Source: Morganella morganii (GTDB lineage Bacteria; Pseudomonadota; Gammaproteobacteria; Enterobacterales; Enterobacteriaceae). Taken from it: a DNA stretch of 64,000 bases. The notes beneath the pieces are model-generated. The model was not told the DNA's origin, did no database searches, and was given only the letters and a program-made list of their open reading frames with translations. Below, piece after piece: positions 20,681-29,043 of this stretch (its first letter is position 1; each line of letters opens with the position of its first letter). A program made the position numbers and the translations under genes. The stretch covers positions 756,560 through 820,559 of the forward strand of contig NZ_VKKS01000001.1 in NCBI RefSeq assembly GCF_019402645.1, read 5' to 3'.

Positions 20681-22096
20681 TTACTGTGCTTCGCGTTCAG
20701 CAATAAATGCCAGCGCCATATCGATACGAGCCAGAGAGCGGGACTGACCGATAGCGTGTACCGTGACATCCAGTGCCGGAGACTGACCGGCACCGGTCAC
20801 AGCAACACGTAACGGCATACCGACTTTACCCATACCGGTTTCCAGTTCATCAGCGGTTGCCTGAATCGCTTCGTGTACGGCTTCCGGTGTCCAGGTGGTC
20901 AGTGCGGCCAGTTTGGCTTTAACGACTTCCAGCGGCTGACGGGCAACCGGGCGCAGATGCTTTTTCGCGGCATCGGCATCGAAGCTGTCAAAATCTTCAT
21001 AGAAGTAACGGCAGGTTTCCGCCATTTCTTTCAGTGTCTTGCAGCGCTCACCCAGCAGACGAACCAGATCGGCCAGTTCCGGGCCATTACGGGTATCAAT
21101 CCCGGCATTCTCAATATGCCATTGCAGGTAAACGGCGACTTCTTCCGCCGGCATACTGTTAATATAGTGGTGGTTGAGCCACTGTAATTTCTCAGTATTG
21201 AATGCACTGGCGGATTTGCTGACGGCTTCCAGCGTGAACAGCTCAGTCATTTCTTCAATACTGAAGATTTCCTGATCACCGTGAGACCAGCCCAGACGCA
21301 CCAGGTAGTTCAGCAGTGCCTGCGGCAGATAGCCGTCATCGCGGTACTGCATCACACCCACCGCACCATGACGTTTGGATAATTTCTTGCCGTCGTCACC
21401 GTTGATCATGGACACGTGGGCATATTCCGGTACCGGCGCGCCGAGAGCTTTCAGGATGTTGATCTGGCGCGGTGTGTTGTTGATATGATCTTCACCACGG
21501 ATAACATGGGTAATTTCCATATCCCAGTCATCGACAACCACACAGAAGTTGTATGTCGGTGAACCATCAGTACGGCGGATGATTAAGTCATCCAGTTCCT
21601 GGTTGCTGAATTCAATCGGCCCGCGGATTTTGTCATCAAAAATAACAGAACCTTCCTGCGGGTTACGGAAACGCACCACATGCGGTTCATCTGCCGTATG
21701 GTTATGGGCGTGATCGCGGCAGCAGCCGTCATAACGCGGCTTCTCATTATTTGCCATCTGTTTTTCACGCAGGGCTTCCAGGCGTTCTTTGGAACAGTAA
21801 CAGCGGTAAGCTGTCCCGTTTTTAATCATGGTGTCGATCACCTGATTGTAGCGATCAAAGCGTTTGGTCTGGTAATACGGACCTTCATCCCAGCCGAGAT
21901 TTAACCAGTTCATCCCGTCCATAATGGCGTCGATAGCTTCCTGAGTTGAGCGTTCAAGATCGGTATCTTCTATACGCAGGACAAATTCACCGTGGTTGTG
22001 ACGGCTGTACAGCCAGGAATACAGAGCGGTACGTGCGCCGCCCACATGCAGGTAGCCGGTAGGGCTGGGTGCGAAACGGGTTTTTATTTTACTCAT
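20681..22096 (-). CDS. gltX: Glutamyl-tRNA synthetase
   Basis: 471 residues from [14 protein letters not shown] at 22096, the same length as E. coli GltX; an ATG five codons upstream is less likely. The class I signatures are HVGGART (HIGH motif) and KLSKRHGA (KMSKS). The zinc-binding region is at CYCSKERL ... CRDH. It charges tRNA-Glu, feeding both translation and tetrapyrrole synthesis. The location between the tRNA-Ala pair and the Val-Lys tRNA operon is conserved. Confidence 0.97.
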   Translation of the reverse strand: MSKIKTRFAPSPTGYLHVGGARTALYSWLYSRHNHGEFVLRIEDTDLERSTQEAIDAIMDGMNWLNLGWDEGPYYQTKRFDRYNQVIDTMIKNGTAYRCYCSKERLEALREKQMANNEKPRYDGCCRDHAHNHTADEPHVVRFRNPQEGSVIFDDKIRGPIEFSNQELDDLIIRRTDGSPTYNFCVVVDDWDMEITHVIRGEDHINNTPRQINILKALGAPVPEYAHVSMINGDDGKKLSKRHGAVGVMQYRDDGYLPQALLNYLVRLGWSHGDQEIFSIEEMTELFTLEAVSKSASAFNTEKLQWLNHHYINSMPAEEVAVYLQWHIENAGIDTRNGPELADLVRLLGERCKTLKEMAETCRYFYEDFDSFDADAAKKHLRPVARQPLEVVKAKLAALTTWTPEAVHEAIQATADELETGMGKVGMPLRVAVTGAGQSPALDVTVHAIGQSRSLARIDMALAFIAEREAQ

Positions 22097-22388
22097 TGGA
22101 ATGCCTTTCATAACGTCTGCGCCAGACGTAGTGGATGATGAAATACGATACGGGATATTTTAGCACTGAGACATAATTCCTCAATGAAAAGGGGGAAAGA
22201 AGGCCGAAAAAGTCATTTTTCTTGTGTTAAAAGGAAAAATGCATGACAAAACAGGGTGTTTTTGCAGCAGTTAATCCGACGGCGATCACGGTTTATCCGG
22301 TTTCTGCTTACATACTGCACGCGGATGGTGATAATCAGAACAGGGTGACTAAAATTACAACGAACGATCATTTTCTTTCGAAAAAGCG

Positions 22389-22416
22389 TTGACTCAAACG
22401 CGGAGATCCCTATAAT
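22389..22416 (+). promoter_or_regulatory. Promoter of the tRNA-Val-Lys-Lys operon
   Basis: TTGACT - 16 bp - TATAAT, 17 bp upstream of tRNA-Val. A GC-rich stretch just after the -10 box is typical of stringently controlled stable-RNA promoters. Confidence 0.85.
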
Positions 22417-22432
22417 GCACCTCCATCACGAC

Positions 22433-22508
22433 GGGCGATTAGCTCAGTTGGCAGAGCATCTCCCTTACAAGGAGGGGGTCACTGGTTCGAGCCCGGTATC
22501 GCCCACCA
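22433..22508 (+). tRNA. tRNA-Val (TAC)
   Basis: 76 nt with CCA; anticodon loop CTTACAA closed by CTCC-type pairs. First gene of the operon; only one Val copy here, against three in E. coli valU-valX-valY. Confidence 0.96.
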
Positions 22509-22540
22509 CTTCACATGATTCTCCCGCATCACTCAGGTAT

Positions 22541-22616
22541 GGGTCGTTAGCTCAGTTGGTAGAGCAGTTGACTTTTAATCAATTGGTCACAGGTTCGAAT
22601 CCTGTACGACCCACCA
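22541..22616 (+). tRNA. tRNA-Lys (TTT)
   Basis: 76 nt with CCA; anticodon loop CTTTTAA. Second gene of the Val-Lys-Lys operon. Confidence 0.96.
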
Positions 22617-22641
22617 TTCCTGAAAGCAAATCCTAAAAGAT

Positions 22642-22717
22642 GGGTCGTTAGCTCAGTTGGTAGAGCAGTTGACTTTTAATCAATTGGTCACAGGTTCGAA
22701 TCCTGTACGACCCACCA
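22642..22717 (+). tRNA. tRNA-Lys (TTT)
   Basis: 76 nt, identical to the preceding tRNA-Lys, 25 bp downstream: a tandem duplication. No hairpin terminator was seen after it; the following 250 bp to the next gene are plain AT- and pyrimidine-rich sequence. Confidence 0.96.
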
Positions 22718-22967
22718 TCTTTCTTATCTCTCGTTTTTCTGTTTTCTTCATTATCCTCTTTCTGTATTTCTGTCTGTTTCCCTGCACTGTCAGTCTGATT
22801 CTGTGATCTGCCTCATGCTGTTCTATTAAAGTTTTTAACCGGTCTGCCGTTATTTCCCTGTATCTGTCACGATTTTTTGTGATCTCTCTTTTATAACAAA
22901 TATTGGCGTCGTTTCGGGAGCCCGGAGCGGCATATCTGTATTTCTTTCAGCATGGAGCTATATTCCG

Positions 22968-24074
22968 ATGTCGTGGCCTGTTCCTGAATTTCCGGTTAAA
23001 CGTGATGCACCGGGCGCCAAAATTACGCTGTGGCTGGGGTTACTGTTCGTTGTTCTGGCACTTATCTTTTTTCTCGATTTTTATATTTTCAACCTCCCGC
23101 TGACGGAAGTACTGATTTTTATTTATCTGCCTTACATTCTGATATGGATGTGCCTGTTCACTTATGCTACGCACCGTCATGAGCAGGCACGCATTGCCTG
23201 TCAGAGCTGGAATGCATCCATTAATTTCAAACGCAATGAATGGGTAAACTGGTGCCAGCGCAGACTGATGGTCACCGGGGTTTCATTACTGATGCCGAAA
23301 AGTGTCAAACAGGTTTATACATCAGAGCGGAAACACCGGGAAGAAGAGGAAGAAAAACAGCTGCTTGCCGGTTATGATCACTCCGTTGAAGCTATTTTCA
23401 CCGCACTGGCCAAAGATCTGGAACAGCAACATGAAGGTTATCAATCAAAACTGAAAACCGTGTATGTGATCACCCCGAATCAGCTGCAAAATACAGAAAT
23501 TGAGCGCAATGTGACAAAAATCTGGGGCTGTGCGACGGAATTCATTCAGACACCCGATGATATCGGCCATTTATTTGATGAGGAAGATAACAGTGCCATG
23601 TGGCTGCTGGCCGGGCTGAATATCTGGCAGGCGGGTCAAATCCCAGCTTATCATGAAATGGCCAGTGCCATTCTGCTGACATCCTGCTACTACTTTGAGC
23701 GCAATACCTTTCCGTTTAACGGCAGTCTGTCCCGCTTTATGCCGATCAATGAAATGCAGTTGAATGCGGATCTGCCGATGCTGGAAAAAATGAATCTGCT
23801 GGATAAAGAGGAAGAAAAATCATTCTGGCTGATGCGGGAAAATGAACTGGCACAGGATGTGATTTATCAGTACTGTAATAAAGCACAGCGCCGTATTTTC
23901 CTGAAAAATAACATTTATATCGCAGATAATCAGGTCTGTGCCGACAGGGAAGCCGTTTTTGTTATGGCCATGATGCTGATAAAAGCCATGGAAACCCTCA
24001 GTCCGCAGTGTCTGCTGATGATGGACAGTGACGGCCTGGGGTATGCCACAGTGGTCGGGTGTGAGGTCCGCTGA
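22968..24074 (+). CDS. Two-segment membrane protein with a cytoplasmic domain, unknown function
   Basis: 368 residues. Two adjacent membrane segments lie at about 20-65 (LGLLFVVLALIFFLDFYIFN, then VLIFIYLPYILIWMCLF). A charged stretch with a coiled region (ERKHREEEEEKQ) follows, then a ~230-residue soluble domain with a VYVITPNQLQNTEIERNVTK segment and a late LLMMDSDGLGYATVVG. I do not recognise the family. The layout recalls proteins encoded near type VI secretion genes, but no such genes are nearby. It stands alone downstream of the tRNA operon. Confidence 0.6.
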   Translation: MSWPVPEFPVKRDAPGAKITLWLGLLFVVLALIFFLDFYIFNLPLTEVLIFIYLPYILIWMCLFTYATHRHEQARIACQSWNASINFKRNEWVNWCQRRLMVTGVSLLMPKSVKQVYTSERKHREEEEEKQLLAGYDHSVEAIFTALAKDLEQQHEGYQSKLKTVYVITPNQLQNTEIERNVTKIWGCATEFIQTPDDIGHLFDEEDNSAMWLLAGLNIWQAGQIPAYHEMASAILLTSCYYFERNTFPFNGSLSRFMPINEMQLNADLPMLEKMNLLDKEEEKSFWLMRENELAQDVIYQYCNKAQRRIFLKNNIYIADNQVCADREAVFVMAMMLIKAMETLSPQCLLMMDSDGLGYATVVGCEVR

Positions 24075-24080
24075 TACAAC

Positions 24081-24108
24081 ATTCCGGTGGTGGCTGCACC
24101 ACCGGAAT
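24081..24108. terminator. Bidirectional terminator
   Basis: ATTCCGGTGGT / ACCACCGGAAT, a perfect 11-bp stem with a 6-nt loop, between the convergent stops of the membrane protein and HIT genes. Confidence 0.8.
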
Positions 24109-24111
24109 GAC

Positions 24112-24576
24112 TCAGTTTTCCAGATCCGCGCGGATAGCCGCCGCCAGTTCAGCCAGTTTTTTATCGTCTGCCCGCTCACAGTCGTGAGACGATAAAAACC
24201 CCGGATACTGCGTGTAAAACGCAGGTTGTTTATGCTCAATCGGCCGCCATTCTGTCATATCCGCAGTGCCGTGCATCGGGCTGAGTTTACTGTGGATATG
24301 ATCTACTCCGTAGCCCTCAAAAAACATGCCGCAGCGTGCGACATCCGGAAACGCCTTTTCCAGTATTTTTGCCACTTTTTTGGTCGCCAGTACCAGATTG
24401 GTCAGAACATGATCTTCCAGATCAAATGCATAGCTCTGATAATGTGCTTTCGGGATCACAACCGTAAACCCGTCAGTATTGGGAAAAATCGACAAAAACG
24501 CCAGATAGTGTTCGTCTTCCCAGATCTTATGACAGGGAGCTTTCCCCGCCGCGATATCACAAAAAATACAGGCCAT
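24112..24576 (-). CDS. HIT family nucleotide hydrolase/transferase
   Basis: 154 residues. The N-terminal CIFCDIAAGKAPCHKIWEDE is the zinc-type HIT start. The signature is HIHSKLSP: the first two His of His-x-His-x-His are kept, with the second as the expected nucleophile, and the third is Lys. HIT proteins hydrolyse nucleotide-phosphoramidates or dinucleotides. The C-terminal extension (~110-154) after the motif is longer than in HINT. A single-gene unit with unknown substrate. Confidence 0.85.
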   Translation of the reverse strand: MACIFCDIAAGKAPCHKIWEDEHYLAFLSIFPNTDGFTVVIPKAHYQSYAFDLEDHVLTNLVLATKKVAKILEKAFPDVARCGMFFEGYGVDHIHSKLSPMHGTADMTEWRPIEHKQPAFYTQYPGFLSSHDCERADDKKLAELAAAIRADLEN

Positions 24577-24737
24577 TTATCAGACTCTCCCGGTCAGTGA
24601 ACAGGTCGTATCCAACATACAGGATAGGGAGCGGAAATACCATTATGCAGGCCGAAAATCAGCCACTTGGATTAAACTTTATTATTTTCAGTAAGTTGCT
24701 ATAATGGGCGAACGTTCATAACAATGAGGAGTTTATT

Positions 24738-24965
24738 ATGCGAACTAATAGAGCTGCGAGACGTTTGTTAGGAATGCCTTATACGTACAGTAAAGGGAAA
24801 TCAAAAATTAACATCTTTATTGCCGCCACCGCGGATGAAAACGCAGACAACATCCCGCAGGCGCTGAAGTCAAAAAGCAGAGTCTGTGTGATTCAGGATG
24901 ACAATAAAAAAACCCGGACCTATCACAAAACCGAGACACATTATCCGGGCTATATGGCATGTTAA
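24738..24965 (+). CDS. Small basic protein, unknown
   Basis: 75 residues. GAGGAG lies 6 nt before the ATG and a good terminator follows, so the unit looks genuine. Basic N-terminus (MRTNRAARRLLGMPYTYSKG), then IFIAATADENADNIPQALKS and a polar tail. No membrane segment and no family recognised. Confidence 0.6.
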   Translation: MRTNRAARRLLGMPYTYSKGKSKINIFIAATADENADNIPQALKSKSRVCVIQDDNKKTRTYHKTETHYPGYMAC

Positions 24966-25002
24966 TACCACTGCGCATGTGATAACGGCATGATGCAATA
25001 AG

Positions 25003-25026
25003 AAAAGGGGCTGAGGCCTCTTTTTT
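25003..25026 (+). terminator. Terminator of the small basic protein gene
   Basis: AAAAGGGGC / GCCTCTTTT, a 9-bp stem with one G-T pair and a 4-nt loop, continuing into TT; classic A-tract/T-tract form. Confidence 0.8.
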
Positions 25027-25127
25027 AATGGATAAAGCGTGCAATGGCTCGCAACCTGAACAAATTCTGTTTATGCTGAACAGCACAATAATTAAAACCA
25101 TTCAGCATGTGATGACGGCAGGGGACG

Positions 25128-25646
25128 ATGGACTATCTGTATTACGCGGGGCAGGGGCTCGGTATTGTTGCGTTTATTATCGGAACAACGGTTTTTGTCC
25201 AGCGCAATGAGCGGAAACTCAAAATCCGGTTATCAATTTACACCGCCATTATGGCATTCCACTTTTTCCTGCTCGGTGCTTATCCTGCCGGGATCAGCGC
25301 CACTCTCAACAGCATCCGGACCTATGTTTCCATCAGCCACCGCCAGCGTTGGGTGCTCTGGTTATTTGTCTCACTGACGCTGATTCTGGCGGTGCCGAAT
25401 ATCCGCACCTGGCAGGAAGTTCTGCCGGTAACGGGCACACTGATGAGTACCTTTGCGTTTTTCCTGCTGACAGGATTGCGTATGCGGTATGTGATCTGGT
25501 GTTCAACGGCCTGCTGGGTGGTATATAACGCCTGGCTGGGAACAGTAGGCGGTACACTGATTGAGTCAACGTTTCTTGTGATCAACGGCTGGGCTATTTA
25601 CCGTTTCCGGCGTCTGATAAAACAGGGAATTAATCCGTTCAGCTGA
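25128..25646 (+). CDS. ygjV: YgjV-like inner membrane protein
   Basis: 172 residues with five to six membrane segments. LGIVAFIIGTTVFVQRNERK at the start, FHFFLLGAYPAGISATLNSI in the middle and WVVYNAWLGTVGGTLIEST near the end follow the YgjV family pattern (a paired semi-SWEET-like repeat in appearance). Function in the cell is unknown. Confidence 0.75.
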   Translation: MDYLYYAGQGLGIVAFIIGTTVFVQRNERKLKIRLSIYTAIMAFHFFLLGAYPAGISATLNSIRTYVSISHRQRWVLWLFVSLTLILAVPNIRTWQEVLPVTGTLMSTFAFFLLTGLRMRYVIWCSTACWVVYNAWLGTVGGTLIESTFLVINGWAIYRFRRLIKQGINPFS

Positions 25647-25650
25647 AAGA

Positions 25651-25902
25651 TTACGGCTGCTCATCTGCGGGGAGCGTATTTTCCGGATCGTCAGGAGCAG
25701 CGGGACTGCCGTCATTACCGGACCCGGTTTCACGCATGACCTCGTTACACATAAAGTAGAGGTTGGGACGGCGTTTGGCGATGTATTTCAGGCGGAGTTC
25801 GCACTCATGTCTGGTATAGATATCTTCTGTGACCGGCAGTGCCTCGCAGGCATCGTCGCCGCAGGTACTCACCAGTAACACAAATCCGATAGTTTCTAAC
25901 AT
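25651..25902 (-). CDS. Small exported or membrane-anchored protein, unknown
   Basis: 83 residues from the ATG at 25902 (GGCGG at 6 nt). A short hydrophobic start (MLETIGFVLLVSTCGDDACE) is followed by YTRHECELRLKYIAKRRPNLYFMCNEVM and an acidic, Pro-rich tail. Four Cys could form disulfides if exported. The pattern resembles small YobH/DUF1482-type proteins only loosely. It converges with ygjV, with its stop 5 bp from the ygjV stop. Confidence 0.5.
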   Translation of the reverse strand: MLETIGFVLLVSTCGDDACEALPVTEDIYTRHECELRLKYIAKRRPNLYFMCNEVMRETGSGNDGSPAAPDDPENTLPADEQP

Positions 25903-25967
25903 AAACATCCGCCGGTTTTATTTCAGAGGCGCTATTATGTCGTAAAGCGTTGCCTGCCGTCCAGTTT

Positions 25968-26190
25968 TTATACGGTGAAAGGGTCATCGCCGGCATCATT
26001 ATGCCACTGGTATTCAATGTGTTGTGCGATCTTTTCTGCTGTGGCTTCGCCGTGGCGATCTGCAATAAATGCCAGTGCCGTGTCCGTACCTGCCGATACA
26101 CCGGAAGAGGTATAAAAGCGCCCGTCTGCACAGCAGCGCACCTTTTCCATCCGGTTTACCGTGGCAGGCAGGGAGTATGTTGTGTCTGAA
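25968..26190 (-). pseudogene. C-terminal remnant of a DJ-1/PfpI family protein
   Basis: The minus-strand reading DGRFYTSSGVSAGTDTALAF followed by ADRHGEATAEKIAQHIEYQW is the C-terminal third of isonitrile-hydratase/ThiJ-like DJ-1 proteins (family pattern DGRFYTSSGVSAG). The N-terminal two thirds with the catalytic Cys are absent; upstream the frame runs into the regulatory region of the iron operon. A deletion probably occurred when the iron operon was acquired or rearranged. Confidence 0.7.
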
Positions 26191-26263
26191 TCCGGGGGAA
26201 AATGTAACCGTTTCATTGAAAAATATGGCAGTAAGCGATAACTTTTACTTGAACAGAATAAAT

Positions 26264-26282
26264 GATAATGATTATTATTGTC
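26264..26282. promoter_or_regulatory. Fur box upstream of the iron uptake operon
   Basis: GATAATGATTATTATTGTC matches 16 of 19 positions of the Fur consensus GATAATGATAATCATTATC. It lies 35 bp before the first ATG of the iron operon, where Fur-Fe2+ would block the promoter. Confidence 0.85.
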
Positions 26283-26316
26283 AGCACTATTTGCATAATG
26301 ACAATGAGGAATCAGC

Positions 26317-26871
26317 ATGCGTATCGGGATGAGTGTGGCAGCAGCATTACTGGGTGTGGTATCAACCTCCGCGATGGCACTGGAGTATCCGCTCGGACAG
26401 CCTGTCATTAAAAACGGTATGGAAATTCAGGGGGTGTATCTGCAACCGATTACCATGGCGGTGGAAGGTAAACATGAAATGCACCACCTGGCGGCAGACA
26501 AATCAGACATCCATCTGGAAGCGGATATTCACGCCGTTGAGGAAAACCCGAACGGTTTCGCGGAAGGGGACTGGATCCCGTATCTGAAAGTAGATTACAA
26601 AGTCACCAAACTGGATGAGCCGGAGAAAGCTCAGTCCGGCACTTTTATGGCGATGGTTGCCAGTGACGGTCCGCACTATGGTGAAAACCTGAAACTGGAT
26701 GGTTACGGCAAATACCGTGTCGAATACCGTATCTCTCCGCCGGGCATGAATGACAATGTAGCCTTCGGCCGCCATATCGATAAAGAAACCGGTGTTGCCC
26801 CGTGGTTTGAGCCGTTTGATGTCTCCTGGGACTTCGAGTATGCCGGCACCGGCCGCAAAGGCAGTTACTGA
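26317..26871 (+). CDS. P19/FetP/Tpd-like periplasmic iron-uptake protein
   Basis: 184 residues. Signal peptide MRIGMSVAAALLGVVSTSAMA. The mature part has the P19 pattern: IQGVYLQPITM, KHEMHHLAADKSDIHLEADI, GPHYGENLKLDGYGKY and FGRHIDKETGVAPWFEPF, containing the Met and His residues that bind copper and iron in Campylobacter P19 and E. coli FetP. In those systems P19 partners an FTR1-type permease; here it heads the efeUOB-like operon under a Fur box. The role in ferrous iron handling is inferred from family and context. Confidence 0.88.
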   Translation: MRIGMSVAAALLGVVSTSAMALEYPLGQPVIKNGMEIQGVYLQPITMAVEGKHEMHHLAADKSDIHLEADIHAVEENPNGFAEGDWIPYLKVDYKVTKLDEPEKAQSGTFMAMVASDGPHYGENLKLDGYGKYRVEYRISPPGMNDNVAFGRHIDKETGVAPWFEPFDVSWDFEYAGTGRKGSY

Positions 26872-26955
26872 GTTTATTATTTAAGGAAACGGCAGACCGG
26901 GTAACAGCGGTCTGTTGTCCGGACACCGGATGTCACTATCCCGCTGAGGTCACTC

Positions 26956-27291
26956 ATGAAATCCCTTGTTATGGCACTGTGTTTATCAGTGCTTTCCCTG
27001 ATATCACTGCCTGCGGGTGCGGCAGAGAAATTCACTGTCGAACTGGAAATGAATAACGGTGAACTGACACCGCCGGTACTGAAAGTACCCGCGAAAACCC
27101 CGATCCGCATTAAAATCACCAATACCGGCACCGAGCCGGTCGAATTTGAAAGCACCCGGCTGCGCAAAGAGAAAGTGCTGGCACCGGGCGCATCTTCCGT
27201 GGTGGTGATTGCGCCGCTTAAGCCCGGAAAATATACTTTTTTTGATGATTTTCATCTGTCGCATCCGGCTGGTGAAATCATCGCGGAATAA
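26956..27291 (+). CDS. Stand-alone periplasmic cupredoxin (EfeO N-domain-like)
   Basis: 111 residues. Signal peptide MKSLVMALCLSVLSLISLPAGA, then one cupredoxin domain ending PGKYTFFDDFHLSHPAGEI. The sequence KFTVELEMNNGELTPPVLKV and EFESTRLRKEKVLAPG is what is normally fused to the N-terminus of EfeO. In this operon that module is a separate gene, and the downstream EfeO lacks it. The canonical copper Cys is absent, as in EfeO. Confidence 0.82.
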   Translation: MKSLVMALCLSVLSLISLPAGAAEKFTVELEMNNGELTPPVLKVPAKTPIRIKITNTGTEPVEFESTRLRKEKVLAPGASSVVVIAPLKPGKYTFFDDFHLSHPAGEIIAE

Positions 27292-27314
27292 GTGTCAGTT
27301 CACAGGAATTAATT

Positions 27315-28154
27315 ATGGGACAGGTTCTTTTTGTCGTCTGGCGTGAAAGCTTCGAGGCTCTGCTGGTGGTCGGCATCATTTATGCATGGATAAAACAGCA
27401 CCCGGACGCCGCCGCAGGACGGCGCTATCTCTGGGGTGGGGTGGCACTCGGTGTGGTGTTGTCACTGTTTCTCGCACTGCTTATTTACGGTGTGTTTAAT
27501 GTACTGGATGACAGCGGTCAGACTTACTTTATGATCGGTATGTCGCTGTTTGCGGCAGTACTGATTGTACAGATGGTGTACTGGATGCAGCAACACAGTG
27601 CATCACTGAAATCCGGCATTGAACAGGAGATGAATGAGAGTGCCCGGCAGCACTCCTGGTGGGGAGCGCTGTTTATTGTCGCGATCGCAATAGCCCGTGA
27701 GGGCAGTGAAATTGTGGTGTTCCTCTCAGGTATTGTGATGGGGCTGAATGCGGATACCATGTGGTCATTTACCGGGGAGGTAGTGGCCGGTATTGCGGTG
27801 GCGGCACTGACGCTGTGGCTGTTTCTGTTCACCTACCGGAAAATTGCCTGGAAATGGTTTTTCCGTATCACCGGCATTGTACTGCTGTTCCTGGCCTGTT
27901 CTCTGCTGCTTAAAGGAACGGAAGAAATCGTCAACCTGCTGACAGAACATGATATCGAACTGAATGATTTCCTCATTTATCCGCTGTGGGATACTACTGA
28001 CTGGCTGGACGATACCGGAACAACAGGCAGCTTCCTTGCCAGCCTGTTTGGCTACCGCGCACAACCTATCGGCCTGTGTGTCATCACCTTTGTGGTGTAT
28101 TGGCTGGTGATTATTACGCTGTTCTGCCGCAGAGGAAAAAACCATGCGGATTAA
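27315..28154 (+). CDS. efeU: EfeU/FTR1-type iron permease
   Basis: 279 residues with seven membrane segments. Two iron-translocation motifs of the Arg-Glu-x-x-Glu type are present: WRESFEALLVVG near residue 10 and AIAREGSEIVVFL near 135. It moves iron across the inner membrane, coupled to the EfeO/EfeB partners. It starts 23 bp after the cupredoxin gene, and its end overlaps efeO by 11 bp, so the genes are translated together. Confidence 0.92.
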   Translation: MGQVLFVVWRESFEALLVVGIIYAWIKQHPDAAAGRRYLWGGVALGVVLSLFLALLIYGVFNVLDDSGQTYFMIGMSLFAAVLIVQMVYWMQQHSASLKSGIEQEMNESARQHSWWGALFIVAIAIAREGSEIVVFLSGIVMGLNADTMWSFTGEVVAGIAVAALTLWLFLFTYRKIAWKWFFRITGIVLLFLACSLLLKGTEEIVNLLTEHDIELNDFLIYPLWDTTDWLDDTGTTGSFLASLFGYRAQPIGLCVITFVVYWLVIITLFCRRGKNHAD

Positions 28155-29043
28155 CCGGACTGCTGTAATGGTTCTGATATCTCTGCTGCTCAGTACTCCC
28201 GGGTATGCGGAGAAATACCGCGCCGGTAATCCGGATACCGGCAGTGATGTGGTGATCGCCAAAGGGGATATTCCGTCACCGGAAAAATTTCGTCCGGTAG
28301 TGGCGGGTTATATGACGGTAATGGGGAAACAGACGGCAGCAGCAGAGCATCAGCTGCTGCTGTTACAAAAGGCACTGGCCTCCGGGGATATGGCCGCCGC
28401 ACGCCGGGCATATATTCAGGCACATTATGATTATGAAGTTATCCGTGCGGCAGTGGTGGTCTTCGGTCATGCCGACAGGGTGATTAACCCTCATGCCGGG
28501 TATTTTCTCAGCCGCGAGCAGGATCCGAAATTCACCGGGTTTCACCGCATCGAATATGCTCTGTTTGCACAAAATGATCCTGCGGCTGCTCAGGCCGCCA
28601 CCGCAGATTTGCTGCGCAATATTGCAGATCTGAAACAGCGTATTGCCGTAGAAACCCTTCCGGCGGCAAAGCTGGTGCAATCAGCGGATGACAGTATTGA
28701 GCTTATCCTCAGTACCAAGCTGAGTGGTGATGAAAACCGTTACAGTCGTTCGGATCTGTCAGATATCGCGGCCAATATTGAGGGTGCGCGCCGTATTATC
28801 AGCGGATTGTCACCGCTATTGTCCGCCAAAACCAATGATATCCTCAGAAAACAGTTTGCAGGGCCTGATGCGGTAATAGCCCGTTACCGGGATACCCGGG
28901 GACAGTATGCAGAATATGAAAAACTGACGCCGGAAGATAAACAGCAGCTGTATGCTGATCTGACTCTGCTGGCGGAATCGCTGGCACAACTGCGTGCGGA
29001 ACTGAAAATAGATGTGTATTACAAATACCGGAATGAACCATGA
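28144..29043 (+). CDS. efeO: EfeO-like M75 (imelysin) periplasmic protein, lacking the cupredoxin domain
   Basis: 299 residues, shorter than E. coli EfeO (~375) by the size of its cupredoxin. Signal peptide AVMVLISLLLSTPGYA. The M75 domain has the metal-binding His-x-x-Glu in TGFHRIEYALF and NPHAGYFLSREQDPKF. It presents iron to EfeU in the periplasm. The missing cupredoxin is encoded two genes upstream. It overlaps efeU (11 bp) and efeB (4 bp). Confidence 0.9.
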   Translation: MRINRTAVMVLISLLLSTPGYAEKYRAGNPDTGSDVVIAKGDIPSPEKFRPVVAGYMTVMGKQTAAAEHQLLLLQKALASGDMAAARRAYIQAHYDYEVIRAAVVVFGHADRVINPHAGYFLSREQDPKFTGFHRIEYALFAQNDPAAAQAATADLLRNIADLKQRIAVETLPAAKLVQSADDSIELILSTKLSGDENRYSRSDLSDIAANIEGARRIISGLSPLLSAKTNDILRKQFAGPDAVIARYRDTRGQYAEYEKLTPEDKQQLYADLTLLAESLAQLRAELKIDVYYKYRNEP

